Positions 1-7,393 of a DNA stretch of 12,557 bases are shown piece after piece. The DNA comes from Chloroflexota bacterium (GTDB lineage Bacteria; Chloroflexota; Dehalococcoidia; UBA1151; TMED-70): positions 9,405-21,961 of the forward strand of contig PBLU01000010.1 of the NCBI GenBank assembly GCA_002721875.1, in the 5' to 3' direction. The position numbers and the translations under genes were made by a program. The notes under the pieces are model-generated. The model did not search any database. It saw only the letters and a program-made list of their open reading frames with translations, and was not told the DNA's origin. How positions within the stretch are numbered: position 1 is the first letter of the stretch; each line of letters starts with the position of its first letter.

Positions 1-1431
1 CTCATAATAGTTTTAAATTCATTGTTATTTTGGCTATCTGGTAGGCCTGACTCACCAGATTGGTTGAGAATAGATACTACTGCTACAAAGCAATTTATAT
101 TAGAAGATCAAGCAGTTAAAGTTATTGGTAATCTTAATGAAGATGTTAAGATTAACGTTTTCATGGCAACAAATACTCCTTCTAAAGCCGCTAATTGGAG
201 AGCGACAGAAGACTTACTTCTTGAATTTAAGAGAAGATCAAAAAAAGTAAATCTGAGTTACGAAAGAATTGATCCTGAATTAGATCCAAATTCACCTGCA
301 AAATATGGTGTAAATATTTTCCCCTCAATTGTAGTTGAAGCTCTTGATTCAAGGAGAACTCAAATTATTCCTGGAAGAAATACTAGCATTTCAGAATCTG
401 TATTTACAGAACAAGATATAATAACGGGACTTCTTATTGTAAATCAATTAAAACAAAAAGAGGTTATATTTCTTACAGGACATGGAGAGAGAGACATAAC
501 TGATCTCAATCCTAATTCTTCAGGAATGGGATTAGTTTATTCTGATTTATTGGCGCAAAATTATAAAGTTTTATCTGCTACCTCTCAAGAATTAGCAATC
601 TTGTTATCTGAAAATAATATTCCTGCTGTACTTGTAATTGCTGGAGCAGAGTCAAATATTTCTGTACAAGAATCAGCCATTATCTCGGAATATTTATGGA
701 AAGGAGGAGCTTTACTATTAATGATTGAACCTGAAATTACCCCAGATGGAATAAAAGCATTCCTATCTAAATATGGTATTGCTGTTGGAGAAGGAACAAT
801 ATTTGATATGGCAAGCTTTGTTGCTCCTAAGCCAAATTATCTACAAATTAAAAAAACAAATGGTCAAATTCCTCCTCATGAAATAACTAGTGATTTTGAT
901 GTACTATATTTTCCTGGTTCAGCCTTTTTAGGTTCTACAATAAGTCCTGATACAGTTCCTGTTTCAGATAATGGTGAACCTTATATAAAACATATTCCTC
1001 TTGCATTTACAACTTTAGAAAGTTGGTCTCAAAAAACTAGTGATACAGAAGATATCACTTATGATTCTTCATTAGATGTAATGGGACCATTTCCAACAAT
1101 TTTAGCTGTAGAATCAATATCTGAACTAGGAAAATTCCCTACTGAAAAAGAAGATGGTACCTTAGCCCAAACTTCTTTAGTGGTTATAGGTGATACTGAT
1201 TTTGCATCAAATAAGTATGCGGGATCAGCTATGAATAGTGATTTAATTATAAATAGTATCAACTGGCTAGCAAAGGATTATGAGTTAATCACTATAAGAC
1301 CTAAAACTCAGTCATTTAGAGAGTTAGTCCTTACGTCAAGTGAAAGAGACTTCATAAGATGGAGTGGATGGCTATTGATGCCTTCATTGATTGGTATAGG
1401 TGGATTTATTAGTTGGTGGCGAAGAAGATAA
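1..1431 (+). CDS. GldG-like ABC-transporter auxiliary protein (5' partial)
   Basis: The reading frame is open from base 1, so the true start lies upstream; the TTG at 22 is probably internal, because the first codons encode the end of a hydrophobic segment (LIIVLNSLLFWLSG). The roughly 450 residues after it look like the extracytoplasmic domain of GldG / ABC_transp_aux proteins: an opening stretch with the conserved feel of 'T..K.F.L..Q...VI..L...V.I..F', a thioredoxin-like or GATase-like portion with 'VIFLTGHGERD' at about 460-500, and 'GGALLLMIEPE' at about 703-735. A second membrane helix closes the protein (about 1358-1420), followed by WWRRR, which implies a cytoplasmic C-terminus. In known systems such proteins partner an ABC-2 type permease and ATPase; those genes would be expected just upstream. 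It stops 1 base before the DUF4340 gene, so both are surely co-transcribed. The substrate is unknown; gliding motility is not implied. Confidence 0.85.
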   Translation, partial: LIIVLNSLLFWLSGRPDSPDWLRIDTTATKQFILEDQAVKVIGNLNEDVKINVFMATNTPSKAANWRATEDLLLEFKRRSKKVNLSYERIDPELDPNSPAKYGVNIFPSIVVEALDSRRTQIIPGRNTSISESVFTEQDIITGLLIVNQLKQKEVIFLTGHGERDITDLNPNSSGMGLVYSDLLAQNYKVLSATSQELAILLSENNIPAVLVIAGAESNISVQESAIISEYLWKGGALLLMIEPEITPDGIKAFLSKYGIAVGEGTIFDMASFVAPKPNYLQIKKTNGQIPPHEITSDFDVLYFPGSAFLGSTISPDTVPVSDNGEPYIKHIPLAFTTLESWSQKTSDTEDITYDSSLDVMGPFPTILAVESISELGKFPTEKEDGTLAQTSLVVIGDTDFASNKYAGSAMNSDLIINSINWLAKDYELITIRPKTQSFRELVLTSSERDFIRWSGWLLMPSLIGIGGFISWWRRR

Positions 1432-1432
1432 A

Positions 1433-2416
1433 ATGAATCTACGTATCTCATTAGTATTAATAACAATACTCGCTTGGGTTTCAATATTTGGTGTCCTAAT
1501 ATACAAGTCTGATATAGGAGAAGAAAAAGATGTTGAAGAAAGTTCTTTTTTTTATCGAATATCTTCTCAAGATATAACGAATATATCGATAACTCATAAT
1601 ACAAAAACTTTTAGCTGGTATTTAGGAGCCGATAGAGTTTGGTATTTTGATGATATGAATAATGTTCCTACTGACAACTATAGGTGGGGTGGAATAATTG
1701 ATCTTTTAGCTGGACCAAAACTTTATAGAACGATATCTGAAAATATTGAAGATAAATCAAAATATGGATTAGAAAATCCACAAACTGAAATTTCTATATA
1801 CCTTAATAATGGAGATAAGAGAACTTTATATATAGGTAATGAAACACCTGATAACCAAAATAATTACGCTTATCTAGAAGGTGTAGATAAATTAGTTATG
1901 TTAGATGCTACTTGGAAAGGTGTTTTGATAAGACTTGTGAATGAACCACCTTATCCTAAATGGATGTCAAAATTAATACCCGAAGAAGCAATTGAAATAG
2001 TGGTGATAAAAAACTCCGAAATATATAAAGCCTTTGCAAAAAATAATGATGGTTGGCATGAATGTATAGTTCCTATTTCCTCAACACCATGTAATGGAGA
2101 TAAACAAACTGAATATATGTACATAGAAAACTTTTTAGAAGAGTATTCAAATATAGAAATACTAGGAGCAGTAAAATTAAATTTAATGTTTGAAGAAGAC
2201 TATAAACAATATGGTTTAGGTCTAAATGCTCCGTATATTGATATTAAAACTATTTCTAGGGATGAGGCAGGAACAAACACAATTTATAATACTTCTATTA
2301 GTATAGGAAAATTAAGTGAAGATCAGAGTGGTTATTTCTCAGTGGTAAAAGAAACTAAAGATGTTGTACTCACTGAAAGATATTGGACAGAAAAAGTATT
2401 AAGACTTTTTGATTAA
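1433..2416 (+). CDS. DUF4340 domain-containing membrane-anchored protein
   Basis: A 327-residue protein starting at ATG 1433, one base after the TAA of the GldG-like gene. An in-frame GTG at 1400 would overlap that gene and add 11 unlike residues before the signal anchor, so I prefer 1433. Residues 5-24 form one hydrophobic helix after MNLR, a typical N-in signal anchor, and the rest is hydrophilic and probably extracytoplasmic. The motif 'KYGLENPQTEISIYLNNGDK', followed by 'LYIGNETPD' and a 'YAYLEGVDKLVMLD' strand pair, is characteristic of DUF4340, a family of unknown function that usually sits directly after GldG-like genes. The role is inferred from that linkage: an accessory part of an ABC-2 export system. 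No strong Shine-Dalgarno is visible (only purines, GAAGAAGA), so translation may be coupled to the upstream gene. It ends head-to-head with the VWA gene, sharing TTAA. Confidence 0.8.
   Translation: MNLRISLVLITILAWVSIFGVLIYKSDIGEEKDVEESSFFYRISSQDITNISITHNTKTFSWYLGADRVWYFDDMNNVPTDNYRWGGIIDLLAGPKLYRTISENIEDKSKYGLENPQTEISIYLNNGDKRTLYIGNETPDNQNNYAYLEGVDKLVMLDATWKGVLIRLVNEPPYPKWMSKLIPEEAIEIVVIKNSEIYKAFAKNNDGWHECIVPISSTPCNGDKQTEYMYIENFLEEYSNIEILGAVKLNLMFEEDYKQYGLGLNAPYIDIKTISRDEAGTNTIYNTSISIGKLSEDQSGYFSVVKETKDVVLTERYWTEKVLRLFD
2413..2416. other. Shared palindromic TTAA: convergent stop overlap
   Basis: The four bases TTAA supply the TAA stop of the DUF4340 gene (2414-2416, plus) and, read from the other strand, the TAA stop of the VWA gene (2413-2415, minus). 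There is no intergenic space and no hairpin terminator, so the two transcripts must overlap at their 3' ends. Confidence 0.9.
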
Positions 2417-5400
2417 GTTGTTAGGTTTTTATATAGTTCAGGAAGCCTCGCTGGTAACATTGAAATATCAGACAAAACTTCATAAGAAAAGTCATCCATC
2501 ATAGTTTTCAAGTAATCATGTCCAGATTTGTCTACAGTCAAACAGAAAGGAGTAATTCCCTGCTGTCTCGCTTCAATCAATGCTTGCCTTGTGTCATAAA
2601 CTGCGTATTCTTTTTCTACTCCTTCTCTTGAATAACCTCTATCTTGAGGTCTTCCATCAGTAATTAGAAAAATGAATCTAGATCTAGCCTCATGATTTGC
2701 TAACTTTGTTATAGTATGTCTTATAGCTGGACCCATTCTTGTAGCATGAAGTGGAGCTACTCTGTCTATTCTCCCAGATATCGAATCATTAAATTTTTCA
2801 TCTAAATCCTTAATAGTATAAAATTCTACATTTTCTCTGCCATACCCTGAAAATCCATAGATACCATAGTCATCTCCGAGCATCTCTAGAGAATTTACCA
2901 TTAATACAATTCCTTCTTTTTCTACGTCTACAATTCTTTTATATGACCTTCTAAGACCTTCTGCTCTTCTAGATCTTAGCCATATCATGTATTCAACAGG
3001 ATCATCAGGAGCTCCCCAATCATCATTATTTGATTTGGAATTATCATCAATAGCCTCAGCTGTTGATGCTGACATATCTATTAACATAGCTACTGCAACA
3101 GATCTTTCAGTTTTGTTTCTTCTCCAGTAAATTTTTTCATCTGGAGTAACTCCAGATCTAAGATCAATTAAGGCTTCTATACCTGCATCTAAATCAGCTT
3201 CTTCTCCATCTTCTAGTCGTTTTTGTTTTCTGTACTGTTCAGGAACAAAAAGCTCAAATTGTTTTTTTATTTGATAAACTAAAGAAGAATTATCTGTTAA
3301 TGTATCTTTATAAAAATTTGCCTCTCCATCTGGTAGTTTTTTTTCATGAAGCAAACACCAATTAGGCTTATACTCTACATCCCTAAAGTCCCATTCTGGA
3401 TATGTATAAGTATCTGGTTCTTTTGCTTCTAATGGGCCACCCTCTTCATCGATATGCATTGGCTCACCGCCAGTAAATGATGAGTTATCTAGATCTCTAT
3501 TCTTTAATTCTTTCATGAGATTTTCTAGAAGTTCTTGATTCTGAGTTGCATCAAGTTCAGAATTTTGATCAGATTCTTTTGTTTCTAGATCAGGAGAGTT
3601 TTGAACTAATTCTTCAATTTGTTCTTGAGTAAGCCCTTGTATTTCTTCACCTTCTCCTTGCATTTCTTCACCACTTACAGTTAGCATTTCAGTTAGAAGT
3701 TGTCCTAATTCAGGCTTAAAATCTCCTTGGTATTCTACGGGATCAGCTGGGCTATAATCATCTTCCATAGGATCAATGTTTTCTTGATCTTGAGTTTCTT
3801 CACCTGATTGTTCTCCCATACTCGATTCATACATATCTCCAAAGAAAGACATCATCTCATCAACAGTTTCTGGATCATTATATTCATCTTCTGAATCATC
3901 TATATCTGGTAATTCTTCAATTTCATCAAGTGGTGCATTTTCCTCTTCATTTGAAATTTTTCTAATATTATCAAAAAGTCTTACTGTTACCATCATAGAG
4001 TCTTCAACAGTCATAATATTTTGATCAAAATTAGTTAAGGTTCTTAGGTAATTTGTAATTTTAGTGAAAATAGTTTTGGTTCCTTTAGGAACTGTAAAGT
4101 TAGAGACTTTTCCTAATGTAAATCTAACCACTTCTTCAACGAAAATTTCTCTTCTTTTTTCTCTATCACTGGTTCTATTATTTAATGTTTCTAATCTTAT
4201 TTTTTTAAAATCATTTCTTAAACCTGGATATTTTTTTAGGATCAATTCGTCTATTCTGTATGCTTCAACTATATTAAATAATTCAGCAGCAAACTGTGGA
4301 TCTGCAATGAAAGGCTTAGCTCCTCTAAGAACTTTTGCTATTCTAGTAGCATGTTCATCTCCCATTTCAGAAACTTGTTCGAGTAATTTATTAAAAATTT
4401 GCTTTGAGTAGGGATTAATAGGTTGAATCCTAAAATCATACTTAAAAGTTCCATATTCAGAATAAGCAGCTTGACGAGCTGAAATAATTTTATAGTAGCT
4501 AAAATTTTCATCTTTGGTTGGATACTGTTTTATTACGCTAGGAAGATATATAGTTTTACCATCGGTAGTTGGCAAGTCAGTATCAGTCCAACCAATATTC
4601 TTTTCAACATTTTTAGATGTTTCAGATATAGATACATCAACATCACAAAGTGCTGTACAAAAAAGTTTCATTAAATCTTTAATTCTATGTAATTCAACAC
4701 TAGATGATATTCTATCAATTAAATCATTTGATTCTTTTGACTGAAGCTTGAAGAATTGAGAAGCTGGAGCTGTATTAGTGTCTTGATCTATTGCCAATCT
4801 TATACCTTGAGATTTCCATTGATCTAATTGATCGATATCAAGATTGTCTAATAATCTTGGTATATTAGATAGAAAGTCAATGCTCGCATATGGCACATTA
4901 TTAACTATTTGTTGATTCATCTGAAGGATCTGGTCTCTATCATTTTTATTGACTAAAGCCAACGTCTTAATAATTAATTTTAAGAATTCAGAAATTTTTA
5001 CACCTGCAGTTCCATATACCCTCCTACACATATCAAAAATAAGCTTTATGTTTGCATTTGGTAACTTAATTATTTGTTCTGCAACAATTTCATAGACTGG
5101 TTTAATATCTCTCCATTCTTTTTCAGTAATTAATAAAGAAAGATGAATAAGATCGTCTATTTCAAGGAAGTTTGTTTTATAAATCTCAATTGAATCATCA
5201 AGTATTTCTGATGCATAATCATATGATCTATTTGAAAGAACATCAATAAAATCCACAAGTTTACAATATTGATCAAATGATAATGTTTCTAATATATTTG
5301 AAGTTGATTCAAATAATTTACAAGTTAAGTTAGTTGATTTCCAAGTACCTTTATATAACTTCGTAACTCTAGAGACCCAATCATCAATATATCTTGGTCT

Positions 5401-5745
5401 AAGTCTTATCATTGTCTTAGGACTAGAATTCAAAAATGATTCTGATATTTTTGTACTGTCCTTTGATAGCTTTAGTCCTGCTTTGCTCCATCCTAAGAAT
5501 TGACCTGAAGGAAGATATTGCTGAACATTTACAGAAGCATTATAGTAGGCTAAAGATGATTCCCAAGATCGAGCAGAATCCTTGGCTATATCAATACCAA
5601 TATTTTCCCATTGATATAAAATTTCTTCTGGTAGTTTATTTATTAAAATTTCTCTAGATTCTAAATATGCTGATAGAACCTCTTTAGGATAAGCCTTTAG
5701 AAGTCTTTTGATTTTTTCATGATCAAATTTTGAAATATTTTCCAT
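2413..5745 (-). CDS. NorD-like VWA protein, enlarged (1110 aa)
   Basis: The C-terminal part is a von Willebrand factor A domain (about 880-1100) of the NorD/CbbO type. Its MIDAS is complete: D890-M-S892-A-S894, T1002 (in HATRMG) and D1030 (in LITDGRPQD). The strings 'YGFSGYGRENVEFY', 'IKDLDE', 'DTRQALIEARQQGI' and 'FCLTVD' are typical of NorD. NorD/CbbO proteins work with a NorQ/CbbQ ATPase to activate a metalloenzyme (nitric oxide reductase, RuBisCO); here that ATPase is encoded two genes upstream. The protein is far longer than the roughly 600-780 residues I expect of NorD/CbbO. Residues 1 to about 590 are predicted helical, with recurring Trp-x3-Gly units (W46, W86, W310). Residues about 597-775 are an acidic, Glu/Asp/Gln-rich linker. 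Residues about 900-936 are inserted right after the MIDAS. The protein has no signal peptide or membrane helix, so it is cytoplasmic. ATG start 3 nt after the NUDIX stop, with GGAAAA about 10 nt upstream. CobT also has an acidic linker plus VWA, but the VWA sequence here is NorD-like. The client is unknown. Confidence 0.88.
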   Translation of the reverse strand: MENISKFDHEKIKRLLKAYPKEVLSAYLESREILINKLPEEILYQWENIGIDIAKDSARSWESSLAYYNASVNVQQYLPSGQFLGWSKAGLKLSKDSTKISESFLNSSPKTMIRLRPRYIDDWVSRVTKLYKGTWKSTNLTCKLFESTSNILETLSFDQYCKLVDFIDVLSNRSYDYASEILDDSIEIYKTNFLEIDDLIHLSLLITEKEWRDIKPVYEIVAEQIIKLPNANIKLIFDMCRRVYGTAGVKISEFLKLIIKTLALVNKNDRDQILQMNQQIVNNVPYASIDFLSNIPRLLDNLDIDQLDQWKSQGIRLAIDQDTNTAPASQFFKLQSKESNDLIDRISSSVELHRIKDLMKLFCTALCDVDVSISETSKNVEKNIGWTDTDLPTTDGKTIYLPSVIKQYPTKDENFSYYKIISARQAAYSEYGTFKYDFRIQPINPYSKQIFNKLLEQVSEMGDEHATRIAKVLRGAKPFIADPQFAAELFNIVEAYRIDELILKKYPGLRNDFKKIRLETLNNRTSDREKRREIFVEEVVRFTLGKVSNFTVPKGTKTIFTKITNYLRTLTNFDQNIMTVEDSMMVTVRLFDNIRKISNEEENAPLDEIEELPDIDDSEDEYNDPETVDEMMSFFGDMYESSMGEQSGEETQDQENIDPMEDDYSPADPVEYQGDFKPELGQLLTEMLTVSGEEMQGEGEEIQGLTQEQIEELVQNSPDLETKESDQNSELDATQNQELLENLMKELKNRDLDNSSFTGGEPMHIDEEGGPLEAKEPDTYTYPEWDFRDVEYKPNWCLLHEKKLPDGEANFYKDTLTDNSSLVYQIKKQFELFVPEQYRKQKRLEDGEEADLDAGIEALIDLRSGVTPDEKIYWRRNKTERSVAVAMLIDMSASTAEAIDDNSKSNNDDWGAPDDPVEYMIWLRSRRAEGLRRSYKRIVDVEKEGIVLMVNSLEMLGDDYGIYGFSGYGRENVEFYTIKDLDEKFNDSISGRIDRVAPLHATRMGPAIRHTITKLANHEARSRFIFLITDGRPQDRGYSREGVEKEYAVYDTRQALIEARQQGITPFCLTVDKSGHDYLKTMMDDFSYEVLSDISMLPARLPELYKNLTT

Positions 5746-5748
5746 AAC

Positions 5749-6333
5749 TTAGTTTTCCAACAAATCTGATAATTGAATTATCATTCTTGCCGATGCTCCC
5801 CAAATTAATTTATCCTCGTAAACAAATGCTCTTGAATCAATTCTTTCATCTTCTCTAGTAAAAGAAAAATACCTTTTATTATTATTTTCAATCAATTTAA
5901 AAAGAGGTATCTTTGCCATTTCTTCTACCTCATCCTCATTAATATCTATTCTTGACATTCTAGTAACCTCTCCAACATATGGTTGAATTAACCATCCAGT
6001 ACCTAAAGTCATAACTGGATCAAGTTCTCCCCATAAAGTAAAATCAGATCTTTCAATACCAATTTCCTCATTAGTTTCTCTTGAAGCTGTATCTTCTAAA
6101 TTTCTATCTACAGGTTCTGTTTTACCACCAGGAAATGCCCATTCTAAAGCATGTTTACCTTCATTAGCTCTTTTTATCATATACAAAGGAAACTCAGGGT
6201 TATCTTTTTCAATTAAAATACTTACGGCTGCAATCATCAGATTATTTTTTTCCAATTTTTTTTTATCTGATATTCTTCCAGAAATTTTTTTCTCTAATAA
6301 TTTATATTTTTCTAAACTCAAATTATTACTCAA
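5749..6333 (-). CDS. NUDIX hydrolase, CoA-pyrophosphatase-like
   Basis: A 194-residue NUDIX protein. The Nudix box spans residues 70-93: G70 follows FPG, D76 replaces the usual first Glu, and R85-E86 with E89-E90 are the Mg2+-binding core (RETNEEIGI). The preceding stretch 'MIKRANEGKHALEWAFPGG' resembles the signature of the NudL/NUDT7-8 group that cleaves coenzyme A to 4'-phosphopantetheine and ADP, including the one-residue-longer spacing inside the box; substrate is nevertheless unproven. The first ~30 residues are Lys/Glu-rich and helical. The gene overlaps the end of the MoxR gene by 8 nt and ends 3 nt before the VWA gene, so it is the middle gene of a tight operon. The start is TTG at 6333; a second TTG at 6321 lies in a 12-bp duplication, and the first ATG (Met33) is too close to the fold to be likely. 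There is no clear ribosome site, so translation is probably coupled to MoxR. Confidence 0.85.
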   Translation of the reverse strand: MSNNLSLEKYKLLEKKISGRISDKKKLEKNNLMIAAVSILIEKDNPEFPLYMIKRANEGKHALEWAFPGGKTEPVDRNLEDTASRETNEEIGIERSDFTLWGELDPVMTLGTGWLIQPYVGEVTRMSRIDINEDEVEEMAKIPLFKLIENNNKRYFSFTREDERIDSRAFVYEDKLIWGASARMIIQLSDLLEN

Positions 6334-6339
6334 ATATTG
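6316..6339. repeat. 12-bp tandem duplication at MoxR stop / NUDIX start
   Basis: ACTCAAAT occurs at 6316-6323 and again at 6328-6335, exactly 12 bp (four codons) apart, within ACTCAAATTATT followed by ACTCAAATATTG. On the coding (minus) strand this gives two copies of ATTTGAGT, hence two in-frame TTG starts (6333 and 6321) for the NUDIX gene. The MoxR TAA stop (6326-6328) lies between them. Confidence 0.75.
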
Positions 6340-7174
6340 ACGAAACGATTTGGTCTACAGTTTCTTGAATTTGGAATTCATCTGTAATTCCCCAAGTCAA
6401 AGCAACTTGACATGCTCTTTTAGGAGAAATACCCTGTTTGATTAGTCTTCCAGCATAAATTAACAGTCTAGTGCTTGCTCCTTCTTCTAGACCATGTTCG
6501 CGTAAATTTCTTATTTTCTGACCCAGAGTAGCAAGCTGATTTGAAATACCTTCATCTATTTCGGCTTCATGAGCAATAATTTTTGTTTCTCTTTCAACTT
6601 CAGGAAAATCAAATTCTATAGCTACAAATCTTTGCCTAGTTGAATGCTTCAGATCTTTAACTGCGTTTTGATAGCCGGGATTATAAGAAACTACAAGTAA
6701 AAATCCATCATCTGCTTGAATAACTTGACCTAATTTATCTATACTTAATGTCCTTCTATGGTCTGTTAGAGGGTGAATAATTACCGTTGTGTCTTTTCTT
6801 GCTTCAACAACTTCGTCTAAGTAACATATTCCTCCAGACTTTACGGCTCTTGTTAAGGGGCCATCAATCCACTTAGTTCCACTGGCATCTAGTAAATATC
6901 TCCCAACAAGATCACTAGCAGTTAAGTCTTCATGACAAGCAACAGTTATAAGTGGTATATCTTTAGATTTTTTTTCATTTTCATTTATTTTCCATGACAT
7001 ATATTCAACAAATCTTGTTTTACCTGTTCCAGTTGGGCCTTTGAGAAGAATTGGGACTCTTTCATTATATGCAGCTTGAAAAACTTCTACCTCATCTGAA
7101 GTAGGCATAAAGAAAGGCTCTTTATCTACTACGTATTCCTCAGCATTTACTTCTTTATAACTTTGAGTAGCCAT
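6326..7174 (-). CDS. MoxR-type AAA+ ATPase, NorQ/CbbQ family
   Basis: A 282-residue AAA+ ATPase with all key elements: Walker A GPTGTGKT (46-53), Walker B ICYLDE (116-121), sensor 1 N165 (SYNPGYQ), arginine-finger region STRQRF (R180/R182) and sensor 2 R236 (GASTRLL). The order and wording match the NirQ/NorQ/CbbQ/GpvN group. These ATPases form hexameric rings that act with a VWA partner to remodel a client metalloenzyme, for example in inserting non-heme iron in cNOR or removing inhibitory sugar phosphates from RuBisCO. The matching NorD-like partner is encoded downstream in the same operon, with a NUDIX gene between. The length is normal for the family. ATG 7174 is supported by GGAG eight bases upstream. 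It is the first gene of the operon, behind a candidate promoter at 7219-7247. No client gene is visible in this window. Confidence 0.93.
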   Translation of the reverse strand: MATQSYKEVNAEEYVVDKEPFFMPTSDEVEVFQAAYNERVPILLKGPTGTGKTRFVEYMSWKINENEKKSKDIPLITVACHEDLTASDLVGRYLLDASGTKWIDGPLTRAVKSGGICYLDEVVEARKDTTVIIHPLTDHRRTLSIDKLGQVIQADDGFLLVVSYNPGYQNAVKDLKHSTRQRFVAIEFDFPEVERETKIIAHEAEIDEGISNQLATLGQKIRNLREHGLEEGASTRLLIYAGRLIKQGISPKRACQVALTWGITDEFQIQETVDQIVSSIFE

Positions 7175-7218
7175 GAATAATTCTCCATTTATCGTGTTTT
7201 AATTAAAAAGCTAAATTA

Positions 7219-7247
7219 AACATAAACTCTTTCTACTATTCATTCAA
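7219..7247 (-). promoter_or_regulatory. Candidate sigma70-type promoter of the MoxR-NUDIX-VWA operon
   Basis: On the minus strand TTGAAT (7247-7242) and TATGTT (7224-7219) are separated by 17 bases; each matches four of six consensus positions. Transcription would begin near 7212, giving a leader of about 40 nt with the GGAG ribosome site of the MoxR gene. In DNA this AT-rich, chance matches are common. Confidence 0.4.
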
Positions 7248-7350
7248 TTCTTAAGATAGAAAAAAAGAGTAATTTTGAAAAAAAATCTCATGATTTGGAT
7301 TACAAAAAGAAGATTTGATTTTGTTAGATTTAAGGACTATTTTTTCAGAA

Positions 7351-7374
7351 TATGATAGTAACTTAACTTAGGAG
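7351..7374 (+). promoter_or_regulatory. Candidate -10 box and unusually distant Shine-Dalgarno of rarA
   Basis: TATGAT at 7351-7356 is a five-of-six -10 match without a good -35. GGAG at 7371-7374 is a clean Shine-Dalgarno core, but it lies 19 nt before the ATG at 7394, beyond the usual 5-10 nt. An in-frame ATT at 7382 would be correctly spaced (7 nt). The ATG remains the default start. Confidence 0.35.
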
Positions 7375-7393
7375 AATAAAAATTAATATCATA

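Larger units (their letters stand above)
7175..7393. other. Divergent intergenic region between MoxR gene and rarA
   Basis: This 219-bp stretch is the only sizeable non-coding interval. It holds the MoxR ribosome site, candidate promoters in both directions, A-rich tracts, and a small inverted repeat AAATC-TCAT-GATTT (7283-7296). GATTT also recurs at 7312, 7317 and 7327. I find no tRNA, no convincing small ORF with a ribosome site and no riboswitch-like fold by eye. The repeats could be operator elements for the two divergent units, or chance. Confidence 0.6.

Noticed and set aside
1400..1432. GTG 1400 as start of the DUF4340 protein
   Set aside because: It would overlap the preceding gene by 32 nt and put acidic residues before the signal anchor; ATG 1433 is a better fit.
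1308..1604. Minus-strand open frame across the GldG-like/DUF4340 junction
   Set aside because: Both plus-strand genes are supported there; the antisense product has only AT-driven hydrophobic residues and no start signal.
4064..4744. Plus-strand open frames inside the VWA gene
   Set aside because: They lie wholly within a well-supported gene on the other strand, have no ribosome site and show no recognisable protein features.
5436..5657. Plus-strand open frame antisense to the VWA N-terminus
   Set aside because: It is a shadow of the AT-rich minus-strand gene and lacks any initiation signal.
2413..5745. CobT (cobaltochelatase) identity for the VWA protein
   Set aside because: An acidic linker before a C-terminal VWA domain is CobT-like, but the VWA motifs and the NorQ-type ATPase fit NorD, and no cobN or cobS is present.
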